Source of the DNA: Streptomyces violascens
Lineage (GTDB): Bacteria > Actinomycetota > Actinomycetes > Streptomycetales > Streptomycetaceae
Assembly: GCF_014649955.1 (NCBI RefSeq)
Contig: NZ_BMUA01000018.1
Location: 107,234-171,233, forward strand
Length of the DNA stretch: 64,000 nucleotides
Reading direction: 5' to 3'
The notes beneath the pieces were generated by a model. It saw only the letters and a program-made list of their open reading frames with translations, was not told where the DNA came from and made no database searches. The position numbers and the translations under genes are program-made. How positions within the stretch are numbered: position 1 is the first letter of the stretch; each line of letters begins with the position of its first letter. Of this stretch, positions 34,946 to 43,895 are shown piece after piece.

Positions 34946-36280
34946 GGTCGTCGCAACACCCCAGCTCAAGGGGTGCAATGGACTTCGAGATCCGCGAGGA
35001 GCGGGGCAACTACGGCGGCAAGCCCCTGACCCGTGAGCGGGAGGCATACCTTCGGCTCGTGGATCTTGGGGTAAGCAACACGGAAGCCTGCCGGGTCGTC
35101 GGCATCAACCGCCGCACAGGCACGCGATGGCGCTACGGCCGGCAGGCATCCGGAAAGAAGAAGGCGTCCGCCCCCATCGTCGACACGGGACTGCCCTGGG
35201 AGCCCCGTGAGGTGGTGCCGCCTCCGCCTGCGGAAGCCCCCGAACCGGCTGCCCCGTCCCGGTACCTGGGCGAGTCCGACCGCATCCACATCGCTGACCG
35301 GCTGCGAGAGAAGGCATCCATCCGGACGATCGCGGCCGAGTTGGACCGCAGCCCCTCCTCCATCAGCCGGGAAGTCCACCGCAACCGCACCGTCCTGTCC
35401 GACGGCCGCTGGTACTACCGCCCTCACGCCGCCCAGCGGCGGGCAGACAAGCGCAAGCCACGGCCCAAGCCCGGCAAGATCGGTCAGAACCCCGAGCTAC
35501 GAGACTTCGTCCAGGAGCACCTGGCCCGACGCTGGAGCCCCGAGCAGATCTGCCACGCTCTGCGCAGACGGTTCCCCAACCGGCCGGAGATGCACGTGGT
35601 CCACGAGACGATCTACCAGGCCCTCTACGTCCAGAGCCGCGGTGAGCTGAAGCGGGAACTGACCCGCGCTCTGCGCACCGGACGCGCCATGCGCCGCCCT
35701 CACCGGCAGGCAGCAAGCCGCAGGCAGCGGTTCCCGCACCCGATGGTCATGATCAGCGAGCGGCCCGCCGAAGCAGCTGACCGTGCCGTTCCTGGCCACT
35801 GGGAAGGCGACCTCATCGTCGGCACGAAGTCCCGTTCCGCCATTGCCACTCTGGTCGAACGCAGCACCCGCTACCTGATGCTCGTCCACCTCCCTCACGG
35901 ACACGGAGCCGCCGCCGTTCGCACCGCGCTGGCGGAGACCGTCCAGACTCTTCCGCCTCACCTGAAACGGTCCCTGACCTGGGACCAGGGCACGGAGATG
36001 GCCTACCACCACAACTTCACCGTCACCACCGACGTCCCGGTCTACTTCTGCGCCCCGGCCAGCCCCTGGCAGCGCGGTTCCAACGAGAACACCAACGGCC
36101 TGCTGCGGCAGTACTTCCCAAGGGCACCGACCTGTCCCGCCACACCTGTGAGGACCTGGACGCCGTCGCCGCCGAACTGAACAGCCGCCCACGCAAGACG
36201 CTCGGCTGGGAAACCCCAGCCGAGCGTCTGTCTAAACTGCTCGCGGCTTGATCAACTCACCGCGGTGTTGCAACGACCCC
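34946..36280 (+). mobile_element. IS30-family insertion sequence
   Basis: Terminal inverted repeats are visible: GGTCGTCGCAACACC near 34946 and, on the other strand at the right end, GGTCGTTGCAACACC near 36278. One transposase gene fills the element. Length is about 1.33 kb, slightly longer than the usual 1.0 to 1.25 kb. I cannot define a target duplication with confidence. Confidence 0.8.
34978..36251 (+). pseudogene. IS30-family transposase with a late frameshift
   Basis: The N-terminal HTH (EREAYLRLVDLGVSNTEACR VVG) and the IS30 HTH (RIHIADRLREKASIRTIAAE, DRSPSSISREV) are followed by the DDE core. GHWEGDLIVG carries the first Asp, LTWDQGTEM the second, and SPWQRGSNENTNGLLRQYFP the Glu. 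At about 36117-36121 one C is missing (TTCCCAAGGG for TTCCCCAAGGG). The C-terminal family end, KGTDLSRHTCEDLDAVAAEL through PAERLSKLLAA, is in the next frame with a stop at 36249-36251. All three catalytic residues are before the break; the truncated product would end at 36180. The indel may be a sequencing error. Confidence 0.85.
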
Positions 36281-36397
36281 TGGAATTCGCCCCTTTGGCG
36301 AGGCCCTGCGATCAGTGCGCCTACCCGGGGGGAAAGGCGGGCTGTTCAACGAGTCGGCGCCGGGATCGGTTCGCCGCCCGGGAGTAGAACGATTGCT

Positions 36398-36690
36398 CTA
36401 CTCCCGGGCTTCTTGCCAGGCGTCGGCTTGGTGGTCCTGGCCGTGGTGGAGGATCGGCAGGAGGGTCTCGGCGGCGTCGCACGTGGTGCACGCTGCCGTG
36501 CCGGGGCGCGCGAGGGCGTCCAGGGCCGCCATGGTGGCCGGGGCCCGGGCGTGGTCGGTGGCCAGCCGGCACCCGGCGGAGTGGAGGGGGTGGTGCTCAG
36601 GTCGATACCGGGGATGGGGCGGAGCTGCGCGGCTGTGACCCACGTGTCGTACTCGACGGGCTCGGCGCCCCCGCCGCACTGGTGAAGAGG
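36398..36690 (-). pseudogene. C-terminal relic of a small Streptomyces protein
   Basis: Two minus-strand frames carry pieces. One has EPVEYDTWVTAAQLRPIPGI near 36650-36590, and the other has AALDALARPGTAACTTCDAA and ETLLPILHHGQDH to a stop at 36398. The CxxC-containing end resembles the small DUF6233-like proteins common in this genus. A possible N-terminal piece of a similar protein lies at 38050-38200 on the same strand (RLKGQTIERVRLYERQQLDT). The family name is tentative. Confidence 0.35.
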
Positions 36691-36808
36691 CAGTATTCGA
36701 TCCCTGCACTATTCGCGCAGCGGTCCGCGGCAGATGGTGTGCCCAGCCCGGCTCGTCGATGCGGGACCTACGTCCGATCCCTCCCGGACTGTTGTCCAGG
36801 GGAGCCCG

Positions 36809-37696
36809 TCATGCGGCCTCTGGAGCGCCATAGGAGAACCGGTATCCGGCGAAGTCCGTGACATGGACGTACCCGATCCGCTGGTAGAGGGCGTTGCTCG
36901 TGGGGTTATCCGGGTCTGTGAACAAGACAACGTCTGTCGCCCCTGCAGCCTGCGCAGCCCTACTCGCCTCGACCGTCACAGCTCCGGCGTAGCCGCGGCC
37001 GCGGAGGTGGGCCGGGGTATAGACGGGGTCCAGCCGGACCATGCCGCCGACGACCGAGGTCGAGGCCGCCATCGAGACGGGGTTGCCCTCTGGGGTCTCC
37101 CAGAACGTGAAGTGCCTGTCGCCGAAACGCGAGTCGTCCCAGGAGCCGGCGTCAATCAACTCGATGGAGTGTTGCTCCCCGACGTCGACACAGAATTCGC
37201 GGCACCAGCGGACGATCTGGTCATGGTCCTTACCGCCCGTGGGGCGGCCCTGGCCCTCCGGGCCAGGTTGCGGTGGGGTGAGCGTGCCAAGACGGTAGAG
37301 ATGCGTTCGCCAGAAAGGCACCGAGGCTGCGCCCGTGTGCTTCTGCCATGACTCGGAGAAGGCGCCGGCGGTGTCGTGGTCCGCGATGACGTTGGTGGGT
37401 GAGTGACCGAGGCCGGCCAGGTGTGCAGCGAGGGCATCGGTCTGCTCGGCAGAGAGAGGCGTGATGCCCAGGCGTGCGAAGGGGGTGAGATAGAAGATCG
37501 CGCGCACCTCGCCCTGTGATTCCAGTCGGCCGAAAACGGCGGCTTCGGCGTCCTGATCGGCCGCCTTGTGTGTCCGCAGCTTCTCGAGGTCCGTCAGCGG
37601 CGTGTTGTGCAGGGCGGCGCGCAAGCGCAGGAAGTGTCCGGCTCGGGCAAGGAAGGCGTCGATGTCTTGGGTGAGGTGCCAGTCATCCGGGAGCAT
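36809..37696 (-). CDS. GNAT-family N-acetyltransferase
   Basis: 295 residues. The N-terminal half (MLPDDWHLTQDIDAFLARAG, AIFYLTPFARLGITPLS) is a degenerate GNAT-like domain. The C-terminal half is a full GNAT fold: MVRLDPVYTPAHLRGRGYAG holds the acetyl-CoA loop (RGRGYAG), then AAGATDVVLFTDPDNPTSNA LYQRIGYVHV. The order is that of tandem GNAT proteins in actinobacteria whose substrates are small amines or unknown. The start at 37696 fits the family N-terminus. It has no operon partner; both sides are relic DNA. Confidence 0.85.
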   Translation of the reverse strand: MLPDDWHLTQDIDAFLARAGHFLRLRAALHNTPLTDLEKLRTHKAADQDAEAAVFGRLESQGEVRAIFYLTPFARLGITPLSAEQTDALAAHLAGLGHSPTNVIADHDTAGAFSESWQKHTGAASVPFWRTHLYRLGTLTPPQPGPEGQGRPTGGKDHDQIVRWCREFCVDVGEQHSIELIDAGSWDDSRFGDRHFTFWETPEGNPVSMAASTSVVGGMVRLDPVYTPAHLRGRGYAGAVTVEASRAAQAAGATDVVLFTDPDNPTSNALYQRIGYVHVTDFAGYRFSYGAPEAA

Positions 37697-38565
37697 GCTT
37701 CATGATCCCGGACGACCTCGGCTCGGGGCAGCCCCTTCAATGCCTTTGAGCCACGTCCCGTTCCCCTCGTCCAGCGCGGGCGTCTACGGGTGTTGCCGAG
37801 CCCACCCGTCCCTCATCGCAGAGGAAACCGCTGGCTCCGGGTCCAGAAGGACAACGTTCGGTGCCAGGGCAAGACGCACCGAACCGGGTGCCTCAGTGAC
37901 CATGCCCGGCGTTGTATCAAACGCATCATTGTGGCGTCCATATCGAGCGGTGCTGGTCAGCTACCGAAGGAGGCCAAGGGCGTTCCCGATGCAGGGTCTC
38001 TGATCAGCAGGAAGGTTCGAGGTAGGGCTGTACGAACTGTTGCAGCCAATGCAATTCATCTCGTTTACCGCGGTCTGCCACAGGGGGACACCGATGTGGT
38101 ACATCCACAGTCCGGTGTCGAGCTGCTGGCGCTCGTAGAGCCGTACCCGCTCGATCGTCTGTCCTTTGAGGCGGAGATCCCGCAGATCGCCTCCCAGACC
38201 TTCCACCCCGGCGCGCCAGGGTAGGGCCGGGGCATGCCCGCGCCCTCCGGTTTCCGGTGACGGTCCCCACGGACGGGAGCGCACGGCAAAGGGGCTCAGG
38301 GCCTGACCGGTCCCGGGCCTCTGGTGCACGGTGTTCTTTCCTGGGCGACGGGTTCAGCGACCGTCCGCGGGCGAGGTCACCGTGGCTGCCGGCTCACAGT
38401 TCGGGCCCAGTGGCCGCGCCGCGGGCGCGCGGCATCCGGGGTTTTCGTCACTGCCCCGGGGCGCCGGATGGGGTCAGCCGAGATCCCGGATACTTACACA
38501 AAGTATGCATATGATTACAGTTGGTAGTTTGATCAAGGCTTCGTGTCCACGTAGGGAAGGGTCGA
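37697..38565. other. Gene-poor stretch
   Basis: No intact gene is visible. On the minus strand near 38050-38200 the text LGGDLRDLRLKGQTIERVRL YERQQLDTGLW looks coding. It may be the front part of the small protein whose rear part lies at 36398-36690. If so, ~1.3 kb including the GNAT gene now separates the two parts. Confidence 0.35.
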
Positions 38566-38886
38566 ATGATGCGCAGGTTTCAGCGGGTAGCGGTCGTGGC
38601 CGCGGCGGTTGTGGGGTTGTCCACTCTCGGTGTCGGTGTCGGTTTCGCCCATGACGGTGGTTTCGGTGGGAGCACCGTGGTGGAGCACGGCCGGGACAAT
38701 GGCTGGGGTCAAGGCCGGGACCAGGGTAGGGACGACGACCGTCAGGGGCGGGATGACGACCAGGACAACGGCCGGGACGACGGCCAGGGCCGGGGCGACG
38801 GCCAGGAGCATGGTGGCTGGCACGGTCACGGTCACGGTCACGAGCACGGTCGGGACAACGGCTCTGACAACGGGGACGACGAGTAG
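38566..38886 (+). CDS. Secreted Asp/Gly/His-rich repetitive protein
   Basis: 106 residues. A signal peptide (VAVVAAAVVGLSTLGVGVGFA) is followed by a low-complexity tail of imperfect repeats of the kind GRDDxxQGRDD, ending in WHGHGHGHEHGRDNG. Asp/His-rich tails can bind divalent metals (Ca, Zn, Ni) in the periplasmic/cell-wall space; the role here is inference. The start is one of two adjacent ATGs (38566, 38569) with GGGAAGGG upstream. No known family. It is unusual for its extreme composition. Confidence 0.65.
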   Translation: MMRRFQRVAVVAAAVVGLSTLGVGVGFAHDGGFGGSTVVEHGRDNGWGQGRDQGRDDDRQGRDDDQDNGRDDGQGRGDGQEHGGWHGHGHGHEHGRDNGSDNGDDE

Positions 38887-39129
38887 GGGGACGCCGACAG
38901 TGGCGGGGGCCGGGCCTCGGCAGGGTCTGATGTGTGAAGCCTTCTGCGAGTTTTCGCCCGGGTGGTGACTCGTGGCCGGGTTCGGGCGTTGGACTGGGTG
39001 GTCCGGCAGGCCGGTTGCCCCCCGTAGCTTGCCTGTCGGTTGTGTGGGGTTGATGCGTGGGCCCGGCCCCGGTTCAGGCCCCCCGGAGGACGGGCCTACG
39101 CCGTGGCTGGCCAGCCACGCGGTCACCGG

Positions 39130-40430
39130 CTACGCCCATTCGACACCAAGCTCCGCGAGGTCGGTGAGCTGCTCTGGGCTGAGTTTGTCGCGGCGGCTCT
39201 TGGTGTTGGAGACCCACACGCCCGGCTTCACGATCACCGGCTCTGTCTCGCCGTCGACCAGGATCTGTTCGCTGTGGCTGCGTGGTACAGGGCGTTCCGT
39301 GCCTTCCCGTTCCACCCATTGCGTGAGGGCTGCCAGGCCGCGCTGGAATACCTGTTGTGCCTTGCTCGGGCCCTTGGTCGTGCGGGGGGCCGTCGGGGCG
39401 GGAGACGGGGCCTGGGCGGGTCGTACGCCCAGGGCGGTGAGCCGTTCCTGTTGTTCGGGGAGGAGCCGCGCCCAGGTGCCCTGCTGCTTCTGCTGTGCCA
39501 GCCATTTGCCGAGGTCGTCGCCGTCGAACCGCACGCCGGGGGCGATGTCGGGCAGGACGCCGCCGGCCTCGGTGTCGACGAGGTCGGCGAGGACGCGGTA
39601 GTGGCGCTGCCAGTTGAGTGGCCAGGGGCAGTTCCAGTCCTTGTCGATCGCGGTTAGTTGCGCTGCGCGCTCCGTGGCCCGGTCGGGGTCTTTGCCGAGG
39701 CCGTTCTTGGCGCCCTTGCGGCGGAGGTTGGCCATGTGCTGTCCGATGGGCACCATCTGGTCGTCCTCGCCCCACACGGCGTCGTGACGCGGCGCGAGTG
39801 CCCGGTCGTTCGCCGGTACGACCGCAGGGCGGCCAGCTTGGCTACCCACGCCTCCGCGCCCGGCTCCCACACCATCCCGGCTTCCGGCGCGTCCAGCAGC
39901 GTCTTACGCCGCTCCTCCAAGTCCCCGTCCCGCAGCGCCTTTCGCTGCTCGTGGACCCACCGCCCGAGGTGGAAGTCCTTGGTGACGCCGACTTCGGTCT
40001 CGGTGTCGTAGGGGACGGCGTGGAGGCCGGTGATGTCGTGCTCCTTGCGCCAGCGGATGAGGGCTTGGTAGCCCTCCAGCCACACCAGGCTCTCGGGCCG
40101 GTAGACCCGGGTGCGCAGGAACGCCGCGATGGTCGCCGCGTCACGCGGGCCGGAGAAGTGCAGCAGGCCCGATTCGGCAGCGGCCTCGGTGTCGTCGTCG
40201 TGCTCCTGGTCCTCGCCGTCGCTCTCGCTACCGGCTGCGTCGATCCGCCCCTCCTCATCACGTCGGACGTGGACGGTGCGTTTCCCGCTGGTGAGTGCGT
40301 GGGAGGCGAGCTGTTCGACGAGGCGTTCATCGTGGCTGCGCATGCCCTGGAGAACGGCGACGAGGGGTTTGTAGGCAGCGGCCCACCAGACGTCGTGGAC
40401 CGGGGTGAACTTCCCTGCGGAACGGCCCGT
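39130..40430 (-). pseudogene. 5'-truncated helicase with helicase-associated (HA) repeats
   Basis: The frame begins at about 40430 with FTPVHDVWWAAAYKPLVAVL and RSHDERLVEQLASHAL, typical of the region after the helicase core. HA repeats follow: YRPESLVWLEGYQALIRWRK, VTKDFHLGRWVHEQRKALRD, MVPIGQHMANLRRKGAKNGL, and the last ends SNTKSRRDKLSPEQLTDLAE with WA stop at 39130. At about 39793 one C is missing in GGGCACTCGC, shifting the frame between repeats. The DEAD/DEAH ATPase core is absent. Such helicases occur near chromosome ends and in mobile DNA of Streptomyces. It is broken both at the 5' end and internally. Confidence 0.75.
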
Positions 40431-40439
40431 GGGGGAGAC

Positions 40440-40577
40440 TCCACCCTCGCCGCCACCGGCATGATCACGGGCACCCCCGCATTCATGGCCACCGAGCAGG
40501 TCCGGGGCCTGCTCGCAACGGCCGCATCCGAACTCTGGTCCCTGGGTGCGATGCTGTACGCCGCTGCGGCCGCTTGA
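40440..40577 (+). pseudogene. Fragment of a Ser/Thr protein kinase
   Basis: The last ~45 codons of a plus-strand frame read MITGTPAFMATEQVRG and TAASELWSLGAMLYAA. This is the activation-loop and helix-F region of Hanks-type kinases (GTPAFMAPEQ..., SDLWSLGATLY). There is no N-lobe, and the frame ends after 10 residues. It abuts the truncated helicase head-to-head at about 40435, so the joint marks a deletion. Confidence 0.65.
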
Positions 40578-40648
40578 TCTTGACGGACCCTTGAGATCAC
40601 CCCGGGGTAGGCTCGTCTGATAAACGAACTGACGGAGGTGTGGGGGGC

Positions 40649-41131
40649 ATGTCGTTCGATCAGGAGTGGGCAGCACTCAAGGCGAAGGCCCAGGTGCGGC
40701 TGGACAGTGTGCCCAGCATGGATCCCGGGGGGCCGTCGCCCGATGGTGCGGACCTGGTCCTCAAGTACGACGACATGGGGAAGATCGGGCACGCGGCTTT
40801 CCTGCTGCACCAGCATCTGTCGAGTGCGGGCAAGCACGCGCAGCAGGCTACCGAGGCCGCCGCGAAGAGCCTGGGGGGCGACAGGTTCGGCACGGGCGCC
40901 GCCCTGGCCAAGGCCGGTGAGGGCTGGCAGGGTCAGCTTGAGGTGCTGCTTGACGCCTGTGCTCAGATCTCCGACCATCTCGACTACTCGGTGAAGTCGT
41001 CGAGCCAGGATGACCAGTTCGTCGGCGCGCAGCTGCGGGTGTCCAAGATCTCCGAGTACCTGGACGTGCCGCCACCCGCTTCGGGTTCCGATGTGCCGCA
41101 TGTGCCGAAGGCGGAAGGTCCTGTCATGTGA
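40649..41131 (+). CDS. WXG100-superfamily-like helical protein (type VII cassette, first gene)
   Basis: 160 residues, largely helical: MSFDQEWAALKAKAQVRLDS, VLKYDDMGKIGHAAFLLHQH, then a helix of CAQISDHLDYSVKSS type. This matches the small protein that in Streptomyces precedes polymorphic or type VII-associated genes, with an N-terminal helical hairpin but no canonical WXG. GGAGG precedes the ATG at 40649 by 10 bases. The following gene begins 35 bases after the stop, so the two are in one operon. Role in the cell: probable partner or chaperone for the second gene. No ESX ATPase or membrane pore genes are in the window. Confidence 0.7.
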   Translation: MSFDQEWAALKAKAQVRLDSVPSMDPGGPSPDGADLVLKYDDMGKIGHAAFLLHQHLSSAGKHAQQATEAAAKSLGGDRFGTGAALAKAGEGWQGQLEVLLDACAQISDHLDYSVKSSSQDDQFVGAQLRVSKISEYLDVPPPASGSDVPHVPKAEGPVM

Positions 41132-41165
41132 GCCCTGTCAGGGGTGTGCGGGCGGAGGGATCTGA

Positions 41166-42218
41166 GTGAAGCCGGGGGCCTCGGGAACAACGATGACGAC
41201 GGCGGTGACGCCGCGAATAGGCAGGGGGCCAGTGCCGACCTTCGAAGAGCTTCTCAACGTGAAACTCTCACCGCTCCAGTCGGCGGCCAACGACTGGGCC
41301 GCCATGGCGGTTCTGCTGAAGAAGGTCGCCACCGAGGCCCAGAGCATGCGCAGTCTGGCTCAGGGCACCGAGTGGAAGGGCGAGAACGCCTCCGTCACCA
41401 AGCCGTTCGTGGTCCGGGTGTCCGACGAGTTCACCGACGCGGTCACCGAGGCGGAGAGCATCGCCAACCTGTTGAACTCCGCGCACGGCCAGATCAAGGC
41501 GGCCCGGGACGACCTCAAGAACCTCTACGAGAACCCTCCTGCCGGCATCACGATCCTCGCCGGCGGAACCCTGACCCGCAGCGTCCAGCCCCGCCGCATG
41601 TCCCACGGCGACCCCGTGGAGGTGGTGACCCAGGACGACCTCGATGCGCTGCAGCGGCGCATCGACGCGATTCTCGGCCGGGCAGCGGAAGCGGACTCGA
41701 CCTGTTCCTGGGGCCTGGGGCAACTCACCAAGGACAAACGCAAGTTCAGCAGCACGTACTACGACTCCCTCAAGGACGCGAAGACCGACGCCCAGCAGGC
41801 GCAGCAGTCCAAGACGGACTCGGTGGACTACACGCCGCCCGCAAAATGGGGCAGTGGCAACATCAAGCCGATCGCGGAGTTCCTGAGTTACCGCTCCTGG
41901 ATGGGCGGTGGCGAAGCGGCACTGCACGGAGACGTCAACGGTGTGATACAGGGCGCTATTGGCGGCGCTCCCTCCACAGCCGGCGGCGAAGCCAGCAAGC
42001 GTCTCGCCAAGGGCTCCCTCCTGAGCAACGTGACCGGGAAACACCATCGCCCCACGTTCATCAACACGATCGGCAAGGTCGGGACGAAAATATTCAGTGT
42101 GCCGGTCTCCGTGGTCGCGACAGGGATCGACTTCTACTACTCGCCCAACCAGCCCAGGACCCCCGGTGACACCCATGTGGAAGCCCCGGCAGAACCGGGA
42201 AAGGTGAAGTACCAATGA
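41166..42218 (+). CDS. WXG-like N-terminal protein of the type VII cassette (second gene)
   Basis: 350 residues. The N-terminal ~130 residues are a WXG/ESX-like helical hairpin: FEELLNVKLSPLQSAANDWA, then EWKGENASVTKPFVVRVSDE (W-x-G), then a helix ending LKNLYENPP. A linker and coil follow (LQRRIDAILGRAAEADSTCS). The C-terminal region, IAEFLSYRSWMGGGEAALHG, has Gly-rich segments and one hydrophobic stretch (IFSVPVSVVATGIDFYYSP) that could be a membrane anchor. No nuclease or ADPRT motif is seen. The GTG at 41166 has GGAGGG nearby. ATGA overlap couples it to the next gene. Confidence 0.7.
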   Translation: MKPGASGTTMTTAVTPRIGRGPVPTFEELLNVKLSPLQSAANDWAAMAVLLKKVATEAQSMRSLAQGTEWKGENASVTKPFVVRVSDEFTDAVTEAESIANLLNSAHGQIKAARDDLKNLYENPPAGITILAGGTLTRSVQPRRMSHGDPVEVVTQDDLDALQRRIDAILGRAAEADSTCSWGLGQLTKDKRKFSSTYYDSLKDAKTDAQQAQQSKTDSVDYTPPAKWGSGNIKPIAEFLSYRSWMGGGEAALHGDVNGVIQGAIGGAPSTAGGEASKRLAKGSLLSNVTGKHHRPTFINTIGKVGTKIFSVPVSVVATGIDFYYSPNQPRTPGDTHVEAPAEPGKVKYQ

Positions 42219-42469
42219 CGCACTCCGCAGGCCCACCCACGCGCGGGCGACGCCGCCCGGACCTGCGGCATTGGCTGAGACCTCAAAGTCCACAGACGCT
42301 CGTTTTCGGCATCTGCATGTCCGTTGGCGGACTCGCCGGCGGCGTGCGCGCTGTGATGGACGGAAAGGGAATCGGGACGGTCCTGGCACTCCTCGGCCTG
42401 GGGGTTTTCGGCGTGCTCGTTGTTGTGGGTTACTTCGTCAACTACGAGGACCGACGAGGCCGTCGCTGA
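42215..42469 (+). CDS. Small membrane protein of the type VII cassette (third gene)
   Basis: 84 residues. A basic cytoplasmic head (PPTRGRRRPDLRHWLRPQ) is followed by two membrane helices (LVFGICMSVGGLAGGVRAV and GTVLALLGLGVFGVLVVVG), then YFVNYEDRRGRR. It starts inside the stop of the second gene (ATGA), so translation is coupled. It may be an immunity-like partner or a membrane tether; this is inference. Confidence 0.7.
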   Translation: MTHSAGPPTRGRRRPDLRHWLRPQSPQTLVFGICMSVGGLAGGVRAVMDGKGIGTVLALLGLGVFGVLVVVGYFVNYEDRRGRR

Positions 42470-43318
42470 GCCGCTTCAGGCTCTCGCGCGGCTCTTCGCC
42501 GACGATGCTGCTGGCTCGCGTGATTCCGTCTCGGGGCTCTCGCACCTGGTTGTCCCGCCCTGCGCGGCCGTTCATCGTGAACCAAGCGGCCAGGTTTGGA
42601 GTAGCCCCCGCAGCTGCAAGACACGCGGGCTGTCCCTCTCCTGGCCGTGCACACGCAGGTCCCACGGGGTGACAGCGTGCGGGGATGTAAGCGGCGGTGC
42701 GTATGGTCGGCCGGAGACCGGCTCTCGGTTTCGGTCCGCGCATCCCGGCGAGGTTCACCGTGCTCGCCCTGCTGACCGGGCTCTGGCCGGAACGTGAATG
42801 TCAGCGCCTTTCCTAATACCGCGTCAAGGAAGTACGCCTGCGCGAGGCGGTCGAGCGCGCGTTGATGCTGCTGCGCCGGGACGGAGCTGATGCTCTCGAT
42901 CCGCGGGCGAAGTCTGGGAGTGGGAGAAGGACCTGCTGGTCGGCTCGTTCGATCTGTGGCTGTGCAAGGACCCGGACCTGGCGAGCGGATGGCTCGTCGT
43001 CAGCGTCGGACTGTGGACCGAACGGCAGCTTTTCGATGAAGAGCCCGCGGCCCGTCTGGGCCATGACGGCTTCACCCCTCACCAGCCGCTGCTGTTCCTG
43101 CCCCGCCCGGCCCGGCGACCTACACCGCCCGCGCGCAGTGCTGGTCCGCAGGGGCCGCGTCTTTCTGGGTTATGGGGTGGTCTGGTGGAGGGCGCGGTGT
43201 TTGATGTTGTGTGTGGCGCCGATGTCGGCATGGGTCTGGTGGCCGCGCTGGGTGCACTCGAACACCGCGGCAACGTGCTCCCGGTTGGCAGCACGCCCAC
43301 ACGAGAAGGAGGCAATGA
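42470..43318. other. Gene-poor stretch with a coding-like relic
   Basis: No intact gene is visible. The plus-strand frame near 42920-43090 reads WEKDLLVGSFDLWLCKDPDL and GWLVVSVGLWTERQLFDEEP, clearly protein-like but without a beginning. Nothing else can be supported. Confidence 0.35.
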
Positions 43319-43873
43319 ATGTGGCGGTTGCGTCGGAGTTCGGGTCGTTTGTACAGCGTGATGCTCATGCTGGCGGCAGCGGTACTGCTTGTGGATCAAC
43401 TCACCAAGTTCTGGGCGGTCTCCGCGCTGTCCGCCGACGAGAGCGTTACCGTGATCCCGACTGTGATCCGTTTCCGGCTGCTGTACAACGCCGGCGCCGC
43501 GTTCTCCATCGGCTCCGGCGCGACATGGGTGTTCGCCCTGGCCGCGGCGGGTGCAGTGGCCGGCGTCCTCTATGCCGGACGTCGGCTGTCCTCTCGTGGG
43601 TGGGCGCTTGTGCTGGGCGCACTGCTCGGCGGCACGGTGTCCCACTTGGGTGACAGGCTCTTCCGCGAGCCCGGTTTCGCCCGCGGGCATGTCGTGGACT
43701 TCATCGACTACGGCCCTTTCGTGGGGAACGTCGCCGACATCGCACTCGTCTGCGGGTGCACTGCGCTGGCGCTGCTTTGCCTGCGTGGTGTGCCGCTCGC
43801 CAAGGCACCAGGTGAAGAGCCTCCCACTGACGTGTCTACGGCAATGTCTGGCTCGACATCGCCTGGCGACTGA
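43319..43873 (+). CDS. lspA: Signal peptidase II (lipoprotein signal peptidase) paralog
   Basis: 184 residues with four membrane helices. The family blocks are clear: LLVDQLTKFWAV (helix 1), RLLYNAGAAFSI (conserved NxGAAF), LGGTVSHLGDRLF (GxxSNxxDR-like, here SHLGDR) and the catalytic aspartates in HVVDFIDYG and GNVADIALVCG. It cleaves lipoprotein signal peptides after diacylglyceryl transfer. AGGAGG precedes the ATG at 43319. This is a second copy outside the usual lsp-rluD context, so it may serve an accessory lipoprotein or confer globomycin-type tolerance. The SHLGDR variant (H in place of N) may matter for activity. Confidence 0.9.
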   Translation: MWRLRRSSGRLYSVMLMLAAAVLLVDQLTKFWAVSALSADESVTVIPTVIRFRLLYNAGAAFSIGSGATWVFALAAAGAVAGVLYAGRRLSSRGWALVLGALLGGTVSHLGDRLFREPGFARGHVVDFIDYGPFVGNVADIALVCGCTALALLCLRGVPLAKAPGEEPPTDVSTAMSGSTSPGD

Positions 43874-43895
43874 TCCTCTGCGCCACTTCGACGGT

